Assembly: GCF_027812955.1 (NCBI RefSeq)
Contig: NZ_JAPYZV010000004.1
Coordinates: 248,001-312,000, forward strand
From: Pedococcus sp. 5OH_020
GTDB taxonomy: Bacteria; Actinomycetota; Actinomycetes; Actinomycetales; Dermatophilaceae
Direction of reading: 5' to 3'
Length of the DNA: 64,000 nt
In this document: piece after piece, positions 49,282 to 59,383 of the stretch
How positions within the stretch are numbered: the stretch's first letter is position 1
How the letters are laid out: each line of letters opens with the position of its first letter
Notes under the pieces: model-generated
What the model was told of the DNA's origin: nothing
Seen by the model: only the letters and a program-made list of their open reading frames with translations
Databases searched by the model: none
Program-made: the position numbers and the translations under genes

Positions 49282-50841
49282 GTGCCCGCCGTGGACTACG
49301 ACGACGTCGTCATCGGTGCCGGGCACAACGGGCTCACGGCGGCCGCCTACCTGGCGCGCGCGGGCCGGCGCGTCCTCGTCCTGGAGGCTGCCGACCATGT
49401 GGGCGGCGCGGCGGTCTCCGCGCAGGCGTTTCCCGGGGTCGACGCCAGGGTCTCCAGGTACTCCTACCTCGTCTCGCTGCTTCCCCGCCAGGTCCTCAGT
49501 GACCTGGACCTCGACCTCCGGCTGGTCCGTCGACGCTTCTCCTCGTACACGCCTGTGCCCGGACGGCCGGAGCTGGGCCTTCTCGTCGACCAGGGCGACC
49601 CTGCGGCCACGGCAGCGGCCTTCGCCTCGGTGACTGGCAGGCCCGACGAGCACGCCGCCTGGCAGGACTTCTACGGCCGGGTGCAGCGCCTGGCCCAGCG
49701 AGTGTTTCCCACGGTGCTCGAGCCGTTGCGCTCGGAGGCCGAGCTCGCGGAGCGCGTCGGTGACGCCGAGCTATGGGAGTCGCTGGTACGCCGACCTCTC
49801 GGCGAGGTGCTCGAGCGACAGTTCGGCGACGACACCGTGCGGGGAGTCGTGGCGACCGACGCGCTGATCGGCACGTTCGCGGACCTGCACGGAGCCGACC
49901 TCCGTCAGAACGTCTGTTTCCTCTACCACCTCATCGGGGGCGGCACCGGCGACTGGGACGTGCCGGTGGGCGGCATGGGGGCGCTCACCGACGCCCTGGC
50001 GCGTGCCGCGGTGGAGGCGGGCGCTCAGCTGGTCACCGGCGCGCGGGTCACGGCGGTCGACCCCGACGGCCGCGTGAGCTGGGAGACCGGCAGTGCGCGA
50101 GCCTCCGTCGTCCACGCCGCCTGCGCGCCCACCGTGCTCAACGGGCTGCTGGCCGCCGCCGGGGCGGCGCCGGTGGACACCGAGCCGGCCCCCGAGGGAG
50201 CGCAGCTGAAGGTCAACATGCTGCTGTCGCGGCTGCCGCGGCTGCGCGACGCCTCGGTCGACCCTGCTGCCGCCTTCGCCGGCACCTTCCACGTCAACGA
50301 GGGCTATCGGCAGCTCCAGGACGCGTACGCCGCCGCTGCCGACGGTCGCGTGCCGCAGGTGCCGCCGTGCGAGATCTACTGCCACAGCCTGTCCGACCGC
50401 TCGATCCTCGGCCCGGAGCTCGCTGCCACGGACGCGCAGACCTTGACGCTCTTCGGGCTGCACCTGCCGGCCCGGCTGTTCAGCGGGACGCAGGAGGAGC
50501 GCGACGAGGTCAAGGACCTCGCCCTCGCCCGGACGCTGGAGTCGCTCGGCTCCGTGCTGGCCGAGCCCATCCAGGACGTGCTGCTGCGAGATCCCGACGG
50601 CGCCTACTGCCTGGAGGCCCGCACTCCGGTGGAGCTCGAGGCGGAGCTCGGGCTCCCGGGCGGCAACATCTTCCACCGCTCGCTCCAGTGGCCGTGGGCG
50701 GAGAGCGAGGGCGAGGTCGGGACGTGGGGTGTCGAGACGCGGCATGACCGCGTGCGGCTCGCCGGCGCCGGGGCCCGCCGCGGTGGCGGAGTCAGCGGCA
50801 TACCGGGACACAACGCAGCGAGGTCGGTCCTCGGGACCTGA
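49282..50841 (+). CDS. Phytoene desaturase-like FAD oxidoreductase (PYROXD2/CrtI-like)
   Basis: The GTG at 49282 starts a 519-residue protein; a GTG at 49291 is possible. It opens with the FAD motif DDVVIGAGHNGLTAAAYLAR and has the second GG-doublet motif LEAADHVGGAAVSAQAF. A central VPVGGMGALTDALARAAVEA and a C-terminal GIPGHNAAR motif are typical of the CrtI/carotene isomerase group. No carotenoid genes are near, so the substrate is uncertain; members of this branch include all-trans-retinol saturase-like enzymes. It precedes glutamine synthetase without a clear functional tie. Confidence 0.8.
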   Translation: MPAVDYDDVVIGAGHNGLTAAAYLARAGRRVLVLEAADHVGGAAVSAQAFPGVDARVSRYSYLVSLLPRQVLSDLDLDLRLVRRRFSSYTPVPGRPELGLLVDQGDPAATAAAFASVTGRPDEHAAWQDFYGRVQRLAQRVFPTVLEPLRSEAELAERVGDAELWESLVRRPLGEVLERQFGDDTVRGVVATDALIGTFADLHGADLRQNVCFLYHLIGGGTGDWDVPVGGMGALTDALARAAVEAGAQLVTGARVTAVDPDGRVSWETGSARASVVHAACAPTVLNGLLAAAGAAPVDTEPAPEGAQLKVNMLLSRLPRLRDASVDPAAAFAGTFHVNEGYRQLQDAYAAAADGRVPQVPPCEIYCHSLSDRSILGPELAATDAQTLTLFGLHLPARLFSGTQEERDEVKDLALARTLESLGSVLAEPIQDVLLRDPDGAYCLEARTPVELEAELGLPGGNIFHRSLQWPWAESEGEVGTWGVETRHDRVRLAGAGARRGGGVSGIPGHNAARSVLGT

Positions 50842-50886
50842 GCGGCCGTAACGCCCGGGAAACACAACTAGGGCAGGATTCGTCAC

Positions 50887-52224
50887 ATGGACCGTCAGCA
50901 GGAGTTCGTCCTTCGCACCATCGAGGAGCGTGACATCCGCTTCGTGCGGCTCTGGTTCACCGACGTGCTCGGCACGCTGAAGTCTGTGGCGGTCGCTCCT
51001 GCCGAGCTCGAGGGCGCGTTCGCCGAGGGCATAGGCTTCGACGGGTCGGCCATCGAGGGTTTCGCCCGGGTCTACGAGGCCGACATGCTGGCCAAGCCGG
51101 ACCCGTCCACCTTCCAGGTGCTGCCCTGGCGGGGCGAGAACCCCGGCACGGCGCGGATGTTCTGCGACATCACGCTCCCTGACGGGACGCCCAGCTTCGC
51201 CGACCCGCGCCACGTCCTGCAGCGCGCGCTGGGCAAGGCGTCGGACCTCGGCTTCACCTTCTACACGCACCCCGAGATCGAGTTCTACCTGTTCAAGGCC
51301 GGCTTCCGGCCCGGCGAGACGCCGGAGCCGATCGACCAGGCCGGCTACTTCGACCACGTCCCGCACGGCACCGGGCACGACTTCCGCAGGGCCGCCATCA
51401 CGATGCTCGAGTCGATGGGCATCTCGGTGGAGTTCAGCCATCACGAGGGCGGGCCGGGGCAGAACGAGATCGACCTGCGCTACGCCGACGCACTGTCCAC
51501 GGCGGACAACATCATGACGTTCCGCACGGTGATCAAGGAGGTGGCGCTGGAGCAGGGGATCTTCGCCTCCTTCATGCCCAAGCCGTTCGCGCAGCATCCC
51601 GGCTCCGGCATGCACACCCACATGTCGCTGTTCGACGGTGACAGCAACGCGTTCCACGAGCCGGGAGCGCCCTACCAGCTGAGCAAGGTGGGACGGCAGT
51701 TCATCGCCGGGCTGCTGCGGCACGGGGGCGAGATCACGGCGGTGACGAACCAGTGGGTCAACTCGTACAAGAGGCTATGGGGTGGCGGCGAGGCGCCGGC
51801 GCACCTCACCTGGGGGCACAACAACCGGTCGGCGATGGTCCGCGTGCCGATGTACAAGCCCACCAAGGGGCAGAGCAGCCGGGTCGAGGTGCGCACCCTG
51901 GACGCGGCGTGCAACCCGTACCTGTCCTTCGCGCTCATGCTCGCGGCGGGCCTCAAGGGCATCGAGGAGGACTACGACCTCCCGGCCGAGACCGAGGACG
52001 ACGTATGGCGCCTGACGTCCTCGGAGCTCCAGGCGATGGGGATCGAGCCGCTGCCCACGTCCCTCTACGAGGCGATCCGGGTGATGGAGCACAGCGAGCT
52101 CGTGGCGGACACCCTCGGCGAACACGTCTTCGACTTCTTCCTGCGCAACAAGCGTGCGGAGTGGGACGACTACCGCGGCGAGATCACCCGCTTCGAGCTC
52201 GAGCGCTACCTTCCCGGGCTCTGA
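50887..52224 (+). CDS. glnA: Type I glutamine synthetase (GlnA2-like)
   Basis: The 445-residue enzyme has the GS marks: VRLWFTDVLGTLKSVAVAP, GFDGSAIEGF, HPEIEFYLF with metal Glu, NEIDLRY, HTHMSLFDG with metal His, the WGGGEAPAHLTWGHNNRSA nucleotide site and RVEVRTLDAACNPYL. It matches the shorter actinobacterial GlnA2 type. The Tyr of the adenylylation loop that GlnE modifies in GlnA1 is not obvious here: the tail reads PLPTSLYEAI where the K-x-x-x-D-L-Y-D-L motif would lie. It makes glutamine from glutamate, ammonia and ATP. GlnE follows directly, after a short tandem repeat. Confidence 0.9.
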   Translation: MDRQQEFVLRTIEERDIRFVRLWFTDVLGTLKSVAVAPAELEGAFAEGIGFDGSAIEGFARVYEADMLAKPDPSTFQVLPWRGENPGTARMFCDITLPDGTPSFADPRHVLQRALGKASDLGFTFYTHPEIEFYLFKAGFRPGETPEPIDQAGYFDHVPHGTGHDFRRAAITMLESMGISVEFSHHEGGPGQNEIDLRYADALSTADNIMTFRTVIKEVALEQGIFASFMPKPFAQHPGSGMHTHMSLFDGDSNAFHEPGAPYQLSKVGRQFIAGLLRHGGEITAVTNQWVNSYKRLWGGGEAPAHLTWGHNNRSAMVRVPMYKPTKGQSSRVEVRTLDAACNPYLSFALMLAAGLKGIEEDYDLPAETEDDVWRLTSSELQAMGIEPLPTSLYEAIRVMEHSELVADTLGEHVFDFFLRNKRAEWDDYRGEITRFELERYLPGL

Positions 52225-52237
52225 CCGGCGGTCGCGC

Positions 52238-52287
52238 GTGACCGCCCGTAGCTGGTGACCGCCCGTAGCTGGTGACCGCCCGTAGCT
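52238..52287. repeat. 17-bp tandem repeat, three copies
   Basis: The unit GTGACCGCCCGTAGCTG occurs at 52238-52254 and 52255-52271, with a third copy at 52272-52287 that ends CTA. It fills the gap between glutamine synthetase and glnE, over the probable ribosome-binding and control region of glnE. Copy number may vary and could change spacing. Confidence 0.85.
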
Positions 52288-52298
52288 AAGGTGGCGGC

Positions 52299-55200
52299 GT
52301 GATCTCCGGCCGCGCCGTCTCCCAGAGCGCCACCCTGGCCCGGCTGGGGTTTGCTGACCCGCCACGGGCGGCGCAGCTACTGGCAGACCCGGCGCTGGCC
52401 GGGCTGGTGGACCCCTTCGACGACGTCTTCAGCGACGGCCTGCCCGACGCCCTCGGCGCCGTGGCGGACCCCGATCTGGCCCTGCTCAGCCTCGTGCGGC
52501 TCATGGAGGCGCTTCGCTCCTCGGAGCCACGCCGACGGGACCTGGAGTCGGAGGCCGCCACGACGGTCTCCGGACTGGTCGCCGCCCTTCGCCGTCCGGG
52601 GGAGGCGCGTGACCGGCTGCTGGCCGTCCTGGGCGCCTCCGCAGCATTGGGAGACCACCTCGTCGCGCACCCGGAGCACTGGCGCAGCGTGGCGCACGCG
52701 CAGCCCAGCACGCCGCAGGACCGCATCGCCGAGCTGGTCGCGGCGGTGAGCGAACCGGGGGAGCACACCGCGTACGACGCGCTGCGCATCGGCTACCGGC
52801 GGCAGCTGCTGGGCATCGCCGCGCTCGACCTGACCTCCGGCGACCCGGAACGCGCCCTGCCGGAGGCGGCCGCCGCGCTGGCCGACCTGGCCGAGGCGGC
52901 TCTGGAGGCTGCGCTGGTGGTCGCGCGCAGCAACGTCGGCGAGGCGGCCGACCTGTGCGACTTCGCCGTGATCGGCATGGGGAAGACGGGGGGCCGGGAG
53001 CTGAACTACGTCAGTGACGTGGACGTCATCTTCGTCGCGGAGCCCCGTGCGGGCGTCGCCGAGCCGGAGGCGATCGCGGCGGCCACCGCCCTCGCGACGC
53101 AGCTCATGCGGGCCTGCTCCACGTCGACCGGGCAGGGCACCCTGTGGCCGGTGGACGCCGCGTTGCGGCCGGAGGGCAAGAACGGGCCGCTGGTGCGCAC
53201 GATCGAGAGCCACCGCACCTACTACGAGCGCTGGGCCAAGACGTGGGAGTTCCAGGCCCTGCTGAAGGCGCGTCCGGTCGCCGGCGACCGTGCCCTCGGC
53301 GAGGCCTACCTGCAGGCGGTGGAGCCGATGGTCTGGCGGGCAGCCTCCCGGGACAACTTCGTCGAGGACGTCCAGGCCATGCGGCGCCGGGTGGAGCAGC
53401 ATGTGCCGCCGGGCGAGGCCGACCGCCAGCTGAAGCTGGGTCCGGGCGGCCTGCGTGACGTGGAGTTCAGCGTGCAGCTGCTGCAGCTCGTCCACGGTCG
53501 GTCCGACGACTCTCTGCGCTCCGGCACCACCCTGGAGGCGCTCGAGGCGCTGGCGCTCGGCGGGTACGTCGGCCGTGAGGACGCCGCGACCCTGGACGCC
53601 GCCTACCGTCTGCTGCGCGCGTTGGAGCACCGCATCCAGCTGTTCCGGCTCCGCCGCACCCATCTCATGCCCACGGCGGACGCCGACCTGAGGCGCCTGG
53701 GCAGGGCGCTGGGGCACCGCTCGGACGCGGCGAGCGCAGTGGTGGACCAGTGGCAGCAGCAGGCCCGGGAGGTCCGCCGGATCCACGAACGACTGTTCTA
53801 CCGCCCCTTGCTCGCCGCCGTCGCCCGGCTCAGCAGCAGCGAGGCGCGGCTGGCCCCGGAGGCGGCCCGGGAGCGTCTCGGCGCCCTCGGCTTCCGCGAC
53901 CCCGCGGGGGCGATGCGGCACCTGGAGGTCTTGACGGCGGGCGTGAGCCGCCGCTCGGCGATCCAGCGCACCCTCCTGCCGGTGATGCTGGGCTGGTTCG
54001 CCGACGAGGCCGACCCGGACGGCGGCCTGCTGGCCTTCCGCAAGGTCAGCGAGGAGCTGGGGTCGACACACTGGTACCTACGGCTGCTGCGGGACGAGGG
54101 CTCCGCCGCCGAGCGGCTAGCCCACACCCTGGCTCGCAGCCGCTACGCCGCGGAGCTGCTGCTGGGTGCGCCCGAGTCCGTCGCGCTGCTCGGCGACCCT
54201 GGAGGCCTCGTGCCGTTGTCGCGGGAGGACCTCAGCAGACGGATGAGGGCCGTGGCGGGTCGCCAGGACGACCCCGACAAGGCCGTCCGCGCCGCACGCA
54301 GCATCCGCCGTCAGGAGCTGTTCCGCATCGCCGTGGCGGACCTCGCCGGACAGCTCGACCTGGCCGGGGTGGGGCGGGCGCTCACCGACCTCACCGCGGC
54401 GCTCCTCGAGGCGGCGCTGTCCGTGGCGGTGCGAGCGGTCGAGAGCAGGCGCGGTCCACTGGCGACCCGGCTGCTGGTCGTGGGGATGGGACGTCTCGGT
54501 GGCGCCGAGGTGGGGTACGCCTCGGACGCGGACGTCCTCTTCGTGCACGACCCGATGCCGGGGGCCGGCCCGCAGGAGGCCGCCGAGGTCCTTGCCCAGG
54601 AACAGGCGCTGGAGACCGTCCAGGAGCTGCGGCGGCTGCTCGGCGTCGCGGGGCCCGACCCCCAGCTCGGCGTCGACGCCGACCTGCGACCCGAAGGCAA
54701 GAACGGACCGCTCGTCAGGAGCCTGGCGAGCTACCGGACCTACTACGGCCGCTGGTCCCTGACCTGGGAGTCCCAAGCCCTCCTCCGCGCGTGTCCGGTC
54801 GCGGGTGACGAGGAGCTCGGGGCACAGTTCCTCGAGCTTGTCGACCCGCTGCGGTGGCCTCAGGGTGGTCTGGACGCGACGCAGGTGCGGGAGATCCGGA
54901 GGCTGAAGGCGCGGATGGAGTCGGAGCGGCTGCCTCGCGGCGCCGACCCGAAGAGCCACTTCAAGCTCGGCCGAGGCGGGCTCTCGGACGTCGAGTGGAC
55001 CGTCCAGCTCCTGCAGCTCCAGCACGCGTACGAGGTGCCGGGTCTGCGAACCACGAGCACCCTGCCGGCCCTGGAGGCGGCTCTCGACGCCGACGTGGTG
55101 AGCGGGGCGCACGCCGACGCCCTGCGCGAGGCCTGGACCTTCGCCTCCCGGCTCCGCAACGCCTCGGTGCTCTATCGCGGGCGCCCCGTCGAGAGCGTGC

Positions 55201-55343
55201 CGTCCGACCTGCGGGTCGCCGACGGGGTGAGCCGCATCCTCGGGGGCGAGCCGGGAAGCGGAGCCGAGCTGGCAGAGTCGTACCGCAAGGTGGCACGCCA
55301 CGCCCGCGCCGTCGTCGAGGCTGACTTTTACGGCGCCACCTAG
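52299..55343 (+). CDS. glnE: Glutamine synthetase adenylyltransferase/deadenylase
   Basis: The GTG at 52299 starts a 1014-residue protein with the duplicated GlnE plan. The N-terminal nucleotidyltransferase has Asp240 and Asp242 in NYVSDVDVIFV and is thought to be the deadenylase. The C-terminal copy has Asp743 and Asp745 in GYASDADVLFV and is the adenylylase. Each is followed by a PII-uridylyltransferase-type helical domain with LKLGPGGLRDVE and FKLGRGGLSDVE. GlnE modifies GlnA1 in response to nitrogen status; GlnA1 is not in the window. It follows glnA in the usual actinobacterial order. Confidence 0.95.
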   Translation: MISGRAVSQSATLARLGFADPPRAAQLLADPALAGLVDPFDDVFSDGLPDALGAVADPDLALLSLVRLMEALRSSEPRRRDLESEAATTVSGLVAALRRPGEARDRLLAVLGASAALGDHLVAHPEHWRSVAHAQPSTPQDRIAELVAAVSEPGEHTAYDALRIGYRRQLLGIAALDLTSGDPERALPEAAAALADLAEAALEAALVVARSNVGEAADLCDFAVIGMGKTGGRELNYVSDVDVIFVAEPRAGVAEPEAIAAATALATQLMRACSTSTGQGTLWPVDAALRPEGKNGPLVRTIESHRTYYERWAKTWEFQALLKARPVAGDRALGEAYLQAVEPMVWRAASRDNFVEDVQAMRRRVEQHVPPGEADRQLKLGPGGLRDVEFSVQLLQLVHGRSDDSLRSGTTLEALEALALGGYVGREDAATLDAAYRLLRALEHRIQLFRLRRTHLMPTADADLRRLGRALGHRSDAASAVVDQWQQQAREVRRIHERLFYRPLLAAVARLSSSEARLAPEAARERLGALGFRDPAGAMRHLEVLTAGVSRRSAIQRTLLPVMLGWFADEADPDGGLLAFRKVSEELGSTHWYLRLLRDEGSAAERLAHTLARSRYAAELLLGAPESVALLGDPGGLVPLSREDLSRRMRAVAGRQDDPDKAVRAARSIRRQELFRIAVADLAGQLDLAGVGRALTDLTAALLEAALSVAVRAVESRRGPLATRLLVVGMGRLGGAEVGYASDADVLFVHDPMPGAGPQEAAEVLAQEQALETVQELRRLLGVAGPDPQLGVDADLRPEGKNGPLVRSLASYRTYYGRWSLTWESQALLRACPVAGDEELGAQFLELVDPLRWPQGGLDATQVREIRRLKARMESERLPRGADPKSHFKLGRGGLSDVEWTVQLLQLQHAYEVPGLRTTSTLPALEAALDADVVSGAHADALREAWTFASRLRNASVLYRGRPVESVPSDLRVADGVSRILGGEPGSGAELAESYRKVARHARAVVEADFYGAT

Positions 55344-55360
55344 CGAGGTACCGTCGCCCC

Positions 55361-56713
55361 ATGGTGAGCGACAGACGGGGCGAGGTCTCGGTCCCGTCGT
55401 TTCGCGAGGTGCTCCGTGCCCCGGTGTTCCTGCCCGTGTTCCTCGCCTCGACACTCTCCACCTGGGGCGACTACATCGCTCGTATCACCGTCGCCGCGGT
55501 GGTCTTCAGCTGGACCGGCTCCGCCCTGGCCACCGCGGCCACATTCGCCGTCTCCCTCGTCCCGAGCATTCTCGGGCGGGCCCTCCTGTCCCCCCTGTGT
55601 GACCGGCTCGCGCCCCGTACCTGCCTGGTCGGCACGCACCTGATCCGGGCGGTCCTCGTCGGTTGCCTCGTGGCTGCGGTGACAGCCACCCGGTCGGTGG
55701 CGCTGGTGCTGGTGCTGCTGTTCGTTCTCGAGTTCGTCGGTGGTCCGGCCATCACGGCCAGCCAGATCCTGCTCACCGACCTCTTCCCGGACCGACGCCT
55801 CTACGCGCGAGCCTTCGGGCTCACCACACTGGCCACCCAGGTCAACCAGGCGATCGGACTGGCGCTCGGTGGGGTGATCGTGGGCCGGACGGGCGACGTG
55901 AACGCCCTGGCCCTTGACCTCGCCACGTTCCTCATCGGCGCGGCAGTGCTCTGGATGGTGGCCCCGCGGCGGTCCGAGGTCCCGCCCGAGGAGCAGAAGC
56001 TCGCCGGGCTGGTGGGCGACCTCGCCCAGGGCTGGCGCGAGATCCGGCGCAGCCGCGTGCTGACGATCCTGCTCGTCGTCTCACTGGCCAGCGCGCTCGC
56101 CATCGCCGCCCCGGAAGCCGTCGCCCTGCCGTACGCCAGCGGTCACAACGGCTCGCCGACCTGGGGTGGCTTCCTCATGGCCGCACCGATCCTCGGCACG
56201 GTGGTGGGTCTCATCCTCATCGGGCGCCGGCCCGCCGAGCATCAGACCCAGCTCGTCATGCGGCTCGCGCTGCTCACGCCGCTGCCGCTCCTGGTCACCA
56301 TCGTCGAACCGCCGCTGACTTCGGTCTGGGCCGCCTGGTTCGTCTGCGGCGCCCTCCAGGCCTACATGCTGCCGCTCCAGTCCGCGTTCACCCTCCTCGT
56401 GCCGCTGGCGATGCGTGGCCGGGTGTTCGGGCTCGCCGGAGCCCTGTCCGTAGGCGTGACCGGTCTGTGCTTCCTGCTCGCGGGGTGGATCTCGGAGCGC
56501 ACTTCGCCCGCCGCCTCGGTCGGGGTCTGCGCCGTCATCAGCCTCGGCGTGCTGGTGCTGCTCGCCGCGCGGTGGCCACGCGAGGAGATCTCCGCGGCGC
56601 TCGAGGCCACCTTCGACCCCGAGGTGGAGGGGACCCCGCCGCCCTCCACCCGGCAGCCCGAGGACGGCATACCGCGTCCCATGACGAGGCCGGGCGGCCT
56701 TTCCGGGGGTTGA
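55361..56713 (+). CDS. MFS transporter
   Basis: The 450-residue protein has 12 predicted helices, starting with VFLPVFLASTLSTWGDYIARI, and the MFS loop 2-3 pattern as CDRLAPRTCLVG. Sequence resembles the actinobacterial DHA3-type exporters related to tetracycline or macrolide efflux (Mef/MFS_3). A cytoplasmic C-terminal tail of about 40 residues is Pro-rich. It is 18 bases from glnE, in the same direction, and may be co-transcribed; no functional link is known. Confidence 0.8.
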   Translation: MVSDRRGEVSVPSFREVLRAPVFLPVFLASTLSTWGDYIARITVAAVVFSWTGSALATAATFAVSLVPSILGRALLSPLCDRLAPRTCLVGTHLIRAVLVGCLVAAVTATRSVALVLVLLFVLEFVGGPAITASQILLTDLFPDRRLYARAFGLTTLATQVNQAIGLALGGVIVGRTGDVNALALDLATFLIGAAVLWMVAPRRSEVPPEEQKLAGLVGDLAQGWREIRRSRVLTILLVVSLASALAIAAPEAVALPYASGHNGSPTWGGFLMAAPILGTVVGLILIGRRPAEHQTQLVMRLALLTPLPLLVTIVEPPLTSVWAAWFVCGALQAYMLPLQSAFTLLVPLAMRGRVFGLAGALSVGVTGLCFLLAGWISERTSPAASVGVCAVISLGVLVLLAARWPREEISAALEATFDPEVEGTPPPSTRQPEDGIPRPMTRPGGLSGG

Positions 56714-56756
56714 GACCAGGCGAGGTGGCCCTACGGCCGACACCTAGACTTGGGTC

Positions 56757-58127
56757 ATGATGTCCACGATCGACCTGAGGGGGCGTGCCCTCGGGGCCCG
56801 CGAGCTGCGCCGGCTCCTGCCGCGCGCCGAGTTCGACGTGGCGGCGGCCGTGGAGACCGTGCGCCCCATCTGTCTGGACGTCCAGCATCGCGGTGCGCAG
56901 GCGCTCTACGAGCTCGGCGAGCGGTTCGACGGGGTCCGTCCGCCGTCGCTGCGCGTGCCGGCCACCGTCCTGTCCGCTGCCCTCGCGGCGCTCGACCCGC
57001 AGGTGCGGGCTGCGCTGGAGGAGTCGGTCCGTCGGGCCCGCCTGGTGCACGAGGAGCAGCGCCGCTCCACCGTCACGACCACGGTCGTGCCGGGAGGCGA
57101 GGTGACCGAGCGCTGGGTCCCGGTGGACCGGGTCGGCCTCTACGTCCCCGGTGGCCGCGCCGTCTACCCGTCCAGCGTCGTGATGAACGTGGTACCCGCG
57201 CAGATCGCGGGCGTCGGTTCCCTGGCCGTGGCGTCCCCGCCGCAGCGCGAGAACTCCGGCGTGTTCGCGGGCTACCCGCACCCCACGATCCTGGCCGCCT
57301 GCGAGCTGCTGGGCGTCGACGAGGTGTATGCCGTCGGGGGAGCGCAGGCGGTGGCCGCGTTCGCCTACGGCTTCGACGACGCCTCCACCGGCTCGACGGT
57401 GGTCTGCGAGCCGGTCAGCCTCGTCACCGGTCCAGGGAACATCTACGTGGCTGCAGCCAAGCGGTTCTTGAAGGGCGTCATCGGCATCGACGCCGAGGCC
57501 GGCCCGACCGAGATCGCCATCCTGGCCGACGACACAGCAGACCCGGCCCATGTCTCCGCCGACCTCGTCTCCCAGGCCGAGCACGACCCGCAGGCGGCCT
57601 CCGTCCTCGTCACCTCCTCCCAGGCGCTCGCCGAGGCCGTGGCCACGGACCTCGAGCACCGAGTGGCGTCCACCAAGCATGCCGACCGCGTGCGACAGGC
57701 CCTGTCCGGCCGTCAGTCGGGGGTCGTCCTCGTCGACGACCTCGACGCCGGCCTCGCCGTCGTCAACGCGTATGCCGCCGAGCACCTGGAGCTGCAGGTC
57801 GCCGATGCACCGGCCGTGAGCGACCGGGTCCGCAACGCTGGCGCGATCTTCGTGGGGCCGCACTCGCCGGTGAGCCTGGGCGACTACGTCGCCGGGTCCA
57901 ACCACGTGCTGCCGACGGGAGGCTGCGCGTGCCACAGCAGCGGCCTGTCGGTCCAGACGTTCCTGCGCGGCGTCCACGTGGTCAGCTACACCCGGCAGGC
58001 TCTGGAGGAGGTCGCCGGCCACGTCGTGGCCCTCGCCCAAGCCGAGGACCTGCCCGCCCACGGCGAGGCGGTCCAGGTGCGCTTCGCACACGAGGCGGCC
58101 CAGGTTCCCGCCGTCGACGAGGTATGA
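56757..58127 (+). CDS. hisD: Histidinol dehydrogenase
   Basis: The 456-residue protein shows the HisD signature: [62 protein letters not shown], the Zn-ligand stretch [11 protein letters not shown] and the late [18 protein letters not shown] with catalytic Glu/His. It carries out the last two oxidations of histidine synthesis. ATG 56757 and ATG 56760 are equal candidates. Its stop overlaps hisC, at the head of the his operon. Confidence 0.95.
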   Translation: MMSTIDLRGRALGARELRRLLPRAEFDVAAAVETVRPICLDVQHRGAQALYELGERFDGVRPPSLRVPATVLSAALAALDPQVRAALEESVRRARLVHEEQRRSTVTTTVVPGGEVTERWVPVDRVGLYVPGGRAVYPSSVVMNVVPAQIAGVGSLAVASPPQRENSGVFAGYPHPTILAACELLGVDEVYAVGGAQAVAAFAYGFDDASTGSTVVCEPVSLVTGPGNIYVAAAKRFLKGVIGIDAEAGPTEIAILADDTADPAHVSADLVSQAEHDPQAASVLVTSSQALAEAVATDLEHRVASTKHADRVRQALSGRQSGVVLVDDLDAGLAVVNAYAAEHLELQVADAPAVSDRVRNAGAIFVGPHSPVSLGDYVAGSNHVLPTGGCACHSSGLSVQTFLRGVHVVSYTRQALEEVAGHVVALAQAEDLPAHGEAVQVRFAHEAAQVPAVDEV

Positions 58128-59383
58128 GCGCGCCGATGACCGACACCGTAAGCGCCGCAGCCGACCGGGTCGAGAGCATCCAGCGACTGCTGCGCCCGGA
58201 CCTGCGCGGCGGCACACCCTACGGGGCCCCGCAGCTCGACGTGCCGGTGCGCCTCAACACCAACGAGAACTCGTATCCCGTCCCGCCGGAGGTCGTCGAC
58301 GACATCACCCAGGCCGTGGCCACCGTCGCGGTCGACCTCAACCGCTACCCCGACCGGGAGTTCACGGCGCTGCGCACCGCTCTCGCCGCGTACCTGAGTG
58401 AGGCCACCGCCGGGAACACGGTCGGGGACCCAGTCGAGGGCACTGACGAGGGCACTGACGAGGGCACTGACGAGGGCATGGACGAGGGCACGGACCGGGG
58501 CACGGTCGGGGTCCGTCCCGAGCAGGTGTGGGCCGGCAACGGGTCCAACGAGGTGCTCCAGCACCTCGTCCTCGCGTTCGGCGGCCCGCAGCGGGTGGCG
58601 CTGGGCTTCACCCCGGCGTACTCCATGCACCCCATCATCAGCGCCTCGGTCGGCACGACCTGGGTGGACGGGCTTCGCGGGCAGGGTGGGGAGCCGTTCG
58701 ACCTGACCGTGTCGTCGGCGGTGGCCCAGGCCCGCGACCACCAGCCGCACCTCGTGTTCCTGTGCTCGCCCAACAACCCCACCGGGACCGCACTGGACCT
58801 CGACGTGGTGGAGGCCGTGTACGCCGCGGCGGAGCGCGCGGTGGTCGTGGTCGACGAGGCCTACGCCGAGTTCGCCCGCCCGGGTACGCCGAGCGCCCTG
58901 ACGCTGCTGCCCGGAAGGCCCAGGCTGGTCGTCACCCGCACCATGAGCAAGGCGTTCGCCTTCGCCGGTGGCCGCCTGGGGTACCTGGCCGCAGACCCGG
59001 CCCTCGTAGACGCCCTGAGACTGGTGCGCCTGCCCTACCACCTGTCCAGCCCGACGCAGGCGATCGCCCTGGCGGCGTTGCGGCACTCCGGCACCATGCT
59101 CGGGACCGTCGAGGTCATCAAGGAGCAGCGCGACCGGATGGTCACCCGCCTCGCCGAGCTGGGCTACGCGCCGGTTCCGAGCGACGCCAACTTCGTGCTG
59201 TTCGGCGGACTCCGCGACGCCGCCCAGACCTGGCGCGACCTTCTCGACCGAGGAGTGCTCGTCCGCGACGTGGGCATCCCGCACTATCTTCGTGTCACGG
59301 CCGGGACCCCGGCCGAGACCGACGCGTTCCTGGCCGCCATGGCGCAGGTCGCGGCCCTCGCACCGGACAGGAGCACGTTGTGA
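58124..59383 (+). CDS. hisC: Histidinol-phosphate aminotransferase with repeat insert
   Basis: The ATG at 58124 overlaps hisD as ATGA. The 419-residue protein has HisC motifs: [48 protein letters not shown], and the PLP-lysine in [14 protein letters not shown], with RVTAGTP near the end. It converts histidinol-phosphate precursor by transamination with glutamate. Residues about 105-128 form an insert [20 protein letters not shown] encoded by a 12-base tandem repeat. It lies in the loop before the N-G-S-N-E motif and is acidic and probably disordered. The enzyme should remain active. Confidence 0.95.
   Translation: MSAPMTDTVSAAADRVESIQRLLRPDLRGGTPYGAPQLDVPVRLNTNENSYPVPPEVVDDITQAVATVAVDLNRYPDREFTALRTALAAYLSEATAGNTVGDPVEGTDEGTDEGTDEGMDEGTDRGTVGVRPEQVWAGNGSNEVLQHLVLAFGGPQRVALGFTPAYSMHPIISASVGTTWVDGLRGQGGEPFDLTVSSAVAQARDHQPHLVFLCSPNNPTGTALDLDVVEAVYAAAERAVVVVDEAYAEFARPGTPSALTLLPGRPRLVVTRTMSKAFAFAGGRLGYLAADPALVDALRLVRLPYHLSSPTQAIALAALRHSGTMLGTVEVIKEQRDRMVTRLAELGYAPVPSDANFVLFGGLRDAAQTWRDLLDRGVLVRDVGIPHYLRVTAGTPAETDAFLAAMAQVAALAPDRSTL
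58436..58507 (+). repeat. 12-bp coding tandem repeat inside hisC, six units
   Basis: Units GAGGGCACTGAC at 58436, 58448 and 58460 are identical. Units at 58472, 58484 and 58496 carry point changes, and the last is the most degraded. The repeat keeps frame and adds about 24 residues to a surface loop. Confidence 0.9.

Noticed and set aside
46456-49653. A 1065-codon minus-strand open frame
   Set aside because: It is antisense to the M6 protease and its neighbours, is very rich in Val, Arg, Gly and Leu, and has no domain. High-GC DNA gives long antisense frames.
52377-54071. A 564-codon minus-strand frame inside glnE
   Set aside because: It is an antisense shadow of a clear adenylyltransferase gene and has low-complexity composition.
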